Below, one piece after another: positions 17,153 to 18,675 of a stretch of DNA of 18,675 bases. Numbering within the stretch: the stretch's first letter is position 1; every line of letters starts with the position of its first letter. The stretch is from contig JAXMBS010000090.1 of the NCBI GenBank assembly GCA_046349775.1, forward strand, positions 1-18,675, read 5' to 3'. The notes beneath the pieces are model-generated. The model was not told the origin of the DNA. It did not search any database and saw nothing but the letters and a program-made list of their open reading frames with translations. The translations under genes and the position numbers were made by a program. This stretch comes from JAEUIG01 sp046349775. Its GTDB lineage: Bacteria; Planctomycetota; Planctomycetia; Planctomycetales; Planctomycetaceae.

Positions 17153-17253
17153 CATATCGGCGCTGGGCTTCGTCGGCGTCTCCGGCACATCTGGCCCGGA
17201 CCGCCGCAGAGCCCGGAGAATCGCCCCAGTTTCTCCGAAGCTCCCGAATTACC

Positions 17254-17276
17254 CGGCCCGATAACACGTCGGGCCG
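17254..17276 (+). terminator. Strong hairpin after the APH-family kinase gene
   Basis: CGGCCCGA (17254-17261) and TCGGGCCG (17269-17276) make an 8-bp perfect stem with a 7-base loop, about 100 bases downstream of the kinase stop. There is no T-run, so it could be a factor-dependent terminator or an operator for the small gene that follows. A second inverted repeat (TCTCCGG 17179-17185 with CCGGAGA 17213-17219) lies between. Confidence 0.35.
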
Positions 17277-17322
17277 CAGTATTCCGCGGCATAGATCGAG
17301 CATTTTCAGGCAGGACGCACGA

Positions 17323-17715
17323 ATGTCGGACACCTCCCACGCCGTAGGACGGATTACCATCCTCGCCGCAACCACGTTGATCTTCGCGGCCGCCTGGCGT
17401 GGAGATGAGTCCGGCTCATCACGACCGACGATATCGGTCGCCTGGTCCCGACGCAGTTCCGAGGATGCCGGAAATTCCGACAGCAGCGGTCCGGTCACGA
17501 ACGGGCTCCGCGCCTCAGGCGGGGGAGCGGTCGAACAGTACCGTATCGGCGCCCTCGGGCAGCGCGCCGTCCAGCCGGACGAATTGGCCAGCCTGCCCGT
17601 CCAGCCGGTGTTCTCCGGCGCACCGGCATTCCTCGGTCGGTCCACAACCAGCATCGCCAGCGAACTTGAACCGCGCACGGCAGTCGCCCGGCAGGCTGCG
17701 GCGGATCTCGAGTAG
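17323..17715 (+). CDS. Hypothetical small exported protein
   Basis: 130 residues starting MSDTSHAVGRITILAATTLI, with a basic residue, a hydrophobic core and an FAAAW cleavage-like site, followed by a Ser/Gly-rich then Pro/Ala-rich region with no recognised motif. AGGCAGGA lies about 9 bases before the ATG, and third positions are mostly G or C as in the clear genes here. Against it, a minus-strand open frame (18012-17515) with equally biased third positions overlaps its 3' half, so which strand is coding is not settled. After the TAG the same frame continues with a short leucine-rich stretch, so a truncated or frameshifted longer gene is possible. Confidence 0.35.
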   Translation: MSDTSHAVGRITILAATTLIFAAAWRGDESGSSRPTISVAWSRRSSEDAGNSDSSGPVTNGLRASGGGAVEQYRIGALGQRAVQPDELASLPVQPVFSGAPAFLGRSTTSIASELEPRTAVARQAAADLE

Positions 17716-18212
17716 ATCGCTGACGCCGACCACCTGCTGAAGCAGGTTGTGTCCGGCGACTGCGACCGCTTTCTGACGTGCCGCTAGCGCGTCAGCGTCC
17801 GGTTCAACGTCCGATTTCCGACGTTCGCGGACACCGCTGCGAAATCGCCTTCGCGTGCGCGGGGTCCAGCCAACAACTGCCCGCCGCGCCGCGACGTCGC
17901 CAGGCTCTCCCCCACCGCGCCAGGCGATCGCGATAACGTCGGCCCGCGTCGCCGCGCTCAACTCTGCCAATTTCCGGGAATTCTGCCGCGAAGTGCCGTT
18001 GAACGCTTGCAACGGCGGGAGAAAAAGTGGATGCTGGCGACCCGCAGCCCCCAGGCTGCCCAGACTGCCTGTACACCGAGACTTACGAAGTAACTTGCAG
18101 TTCTCGCCGTGAGAACTGTCCTGCTGAACTTCTCACTCCCCTGAATTTGCCCGCAATACCGACACTGTGGCTCGGCGGTGCGGGCCGAGGCCGTTTCAAG
18201 AAAGGAAGAGCG
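17716..18212. other. Unresolved 500-bp stretch before the cysteine-rich gene
   Basis: No gene is clear. Part of it is covered by a minus-strand open frame from a TTG at 18012 with GC-rich third positions but no recognisable domain. The only distinct element is the hairpin at 18098-18118, listed separately. Confidence 0.4.
18098..18118 (+). promoter_or_regulatory. Perfect 8-bp hairpin upstream of the cysteine-rich gene
   Basis: CAGTTCTC (18098-18105) and GAGAACTG (18111-18118) flank a 5-base GCCGT loop, about 95 bases before the ATG of the next gene. There is no T-run after it. It could be an operator half-site pair or a leader hairpin of the downstream transcript. Confidence 0.4.
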
Positions 18213-18524
18213 ATGCGTAGAACTTTCTGGTCCCTGATGTTGACGGGTATTGCCGTCACCGCGCTGTCCGGCTTTTCGCCGACCACGCAGGAAGCCGAAG
18301 GCGGATTCTTCCGCCGGCTGTTTGGCTTCCACGGTGACTGCTGCTCCTGCAGCGGCGAAGTCGCCACCTGCTGCACTCCGGCTCCGGCTTGCCCGCCGAC
18401 GTGCTGCACCCCGGCGCCGGCGCCGACCTGCTGCCCGGCTCCGTGCGACGCTTGCGGCCACCACGGCTGCAACAGCTGCTGCGAAGATCACGACGACGAC
18501 TGTGACGACGATTGCGACGACTGA
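18213..18524 (+). CDS. Small secreted cysteine-rich protein with acidic Cys/Asp tail
   Basis: A 103-residue protein. The ATG at 18213 follows AAAGGAAGAG, the best ribosome site in the window; an open frame 62 codons longer has no such site. Residues 1-20 (MRRTFWSLMLTGIAVTALSG) are a signal peptide. Then come 'GGFFRRLFGFHGDCC' and a region with 17 cysteines in about 60 residues, arranged as repeated CC pairs ('TCCTPAPA' twice, then TCCPAPC), followed by 'HDDDCDDDCDD'. Alternating Cys, His and Asp suggest metal binding or extensive disulfide cross-linking at the cell surface; neither is proven by sequence. Short Cys/Pro-rich exported proteins of this style are frequent in planctomycetes, but I recognise no named family. 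It appears to be a single-gene transcript bounded by an upstream hairpin and a downstream terminator-like repeat. Confidence 0.8.
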   Translation: MRRTFWSLMLTGIAVTALSGFSPTTQEAEGGFFRRLFGFHGDCCSCSGEVATCCTPAPACPPTCCTPAPAPTCCPAPCDACGHHGCNSCCEDHDDDCDDDCDD

Positions 18525-18544
18525 ATAACGTTGTGATCGGTTTT

Positions 18545-18645
18545 AGTCGCCCGACTGGCAATGTGCAGTACCGGCTGGGACTCACATGCTCGCGCTGTCC
18601 CCCCTCAACGGTCAGGACACGCACCAGTCGGGCGACTGTCTTTTT
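18545..18645 (+). terminator. Large-loop terminator or small structured RNA after the cysteine-rich gene
   Basis: AGTCGCCCGACTGG (18545-18558) is the exact reverse complement of CCAGTCGGGCGACT (18624-18637), a 14-bp perfect stem, followed within four bases by TTTTT (18641-18645). The 65-base interior has further short pairings (ACCG with CGGT, GGGA with TCCC). It can terminate the upstream gene, but the loop is far larger than in ordinary intrinsic terminators. Confidence 0.6.
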
Positions 18646-18675
18646 CTAGAGCGGAGTTCAAGATGGTCTAGCGTC

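Overview
The window reads as a stretch of a GC-rich planctomycete chromosome. This is inferred from four things: a kinase-fold protein whose N-terminal 'SRVLTAFQADVL' block resembles that of planctomycete Ser/Thr kinases, a SUMF1-type domain protein, a 'TDxGL' leucine-rich-repeat lipoprotein, and dnaA without dnaN beside it. The genus cannot be named from the sequence.

Layout. 1-2752 (+): a possible tail of an upstream gene, a SUMF1-domain exported protein, a 500-bp spacer with one perfect DnaA box and a sigma70-like promoter, then dnaA. 2765-11267 (all -), in transcription order: a two-CBS-domain protein, korA, korB (2-oxoacid:ferredoxin oxidoreductase), a zinc-ribbon/CBS protein, an unrecognised protein with a receiver-like tail, an LRR lipoprotein and a TPR/proline-rich lipoprotein that converges on dnaA. 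11615-17152 (+): a membrane pseudokinase with a beta-rich C-terminal half, panC, lgt and an APH-fold small-molecule kinase. 17153-18675: a poorly resolved kilobase with strong hairpins, a 103-residue cysteine-rich secreted protein and a large-loop terminator-like repeat.

Sequence quality matters for reading this window. Two patches (about 2.77-4.4 kb and 6.2-8.8 kb) carry some twenty reading-frame changes in otherwise recognisable genes. Several can be explained by one base lost or gained in a short homopolymer. The intervening genes are clean. I therefore treat these genes as intact in the organism and broken in the sequence, and give reconstructed spans. korB additionally has an in-frame TAA.

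Biologically, the central block links ferredoxin-dependent 2-oxoacid oxidation to two CBS proteins that may sense adenylates. The right block couples pantothenate synthesis (panC) and lipoprotein maturation (lgt), with lgt products (the two lipoproteins) encoded in the same window. No CRISPR array, insertion sequence, tRNA, rRNA or recognised defence system was seen. The observations most worth following are the G9 tract in the spacer of a good promoter before the TPR lipoprotein, the heptanucleotide-periodic intergenic tracts, the pseudokinase, the CBS-korAB-CBS cluster and the cysteine-rich protein.
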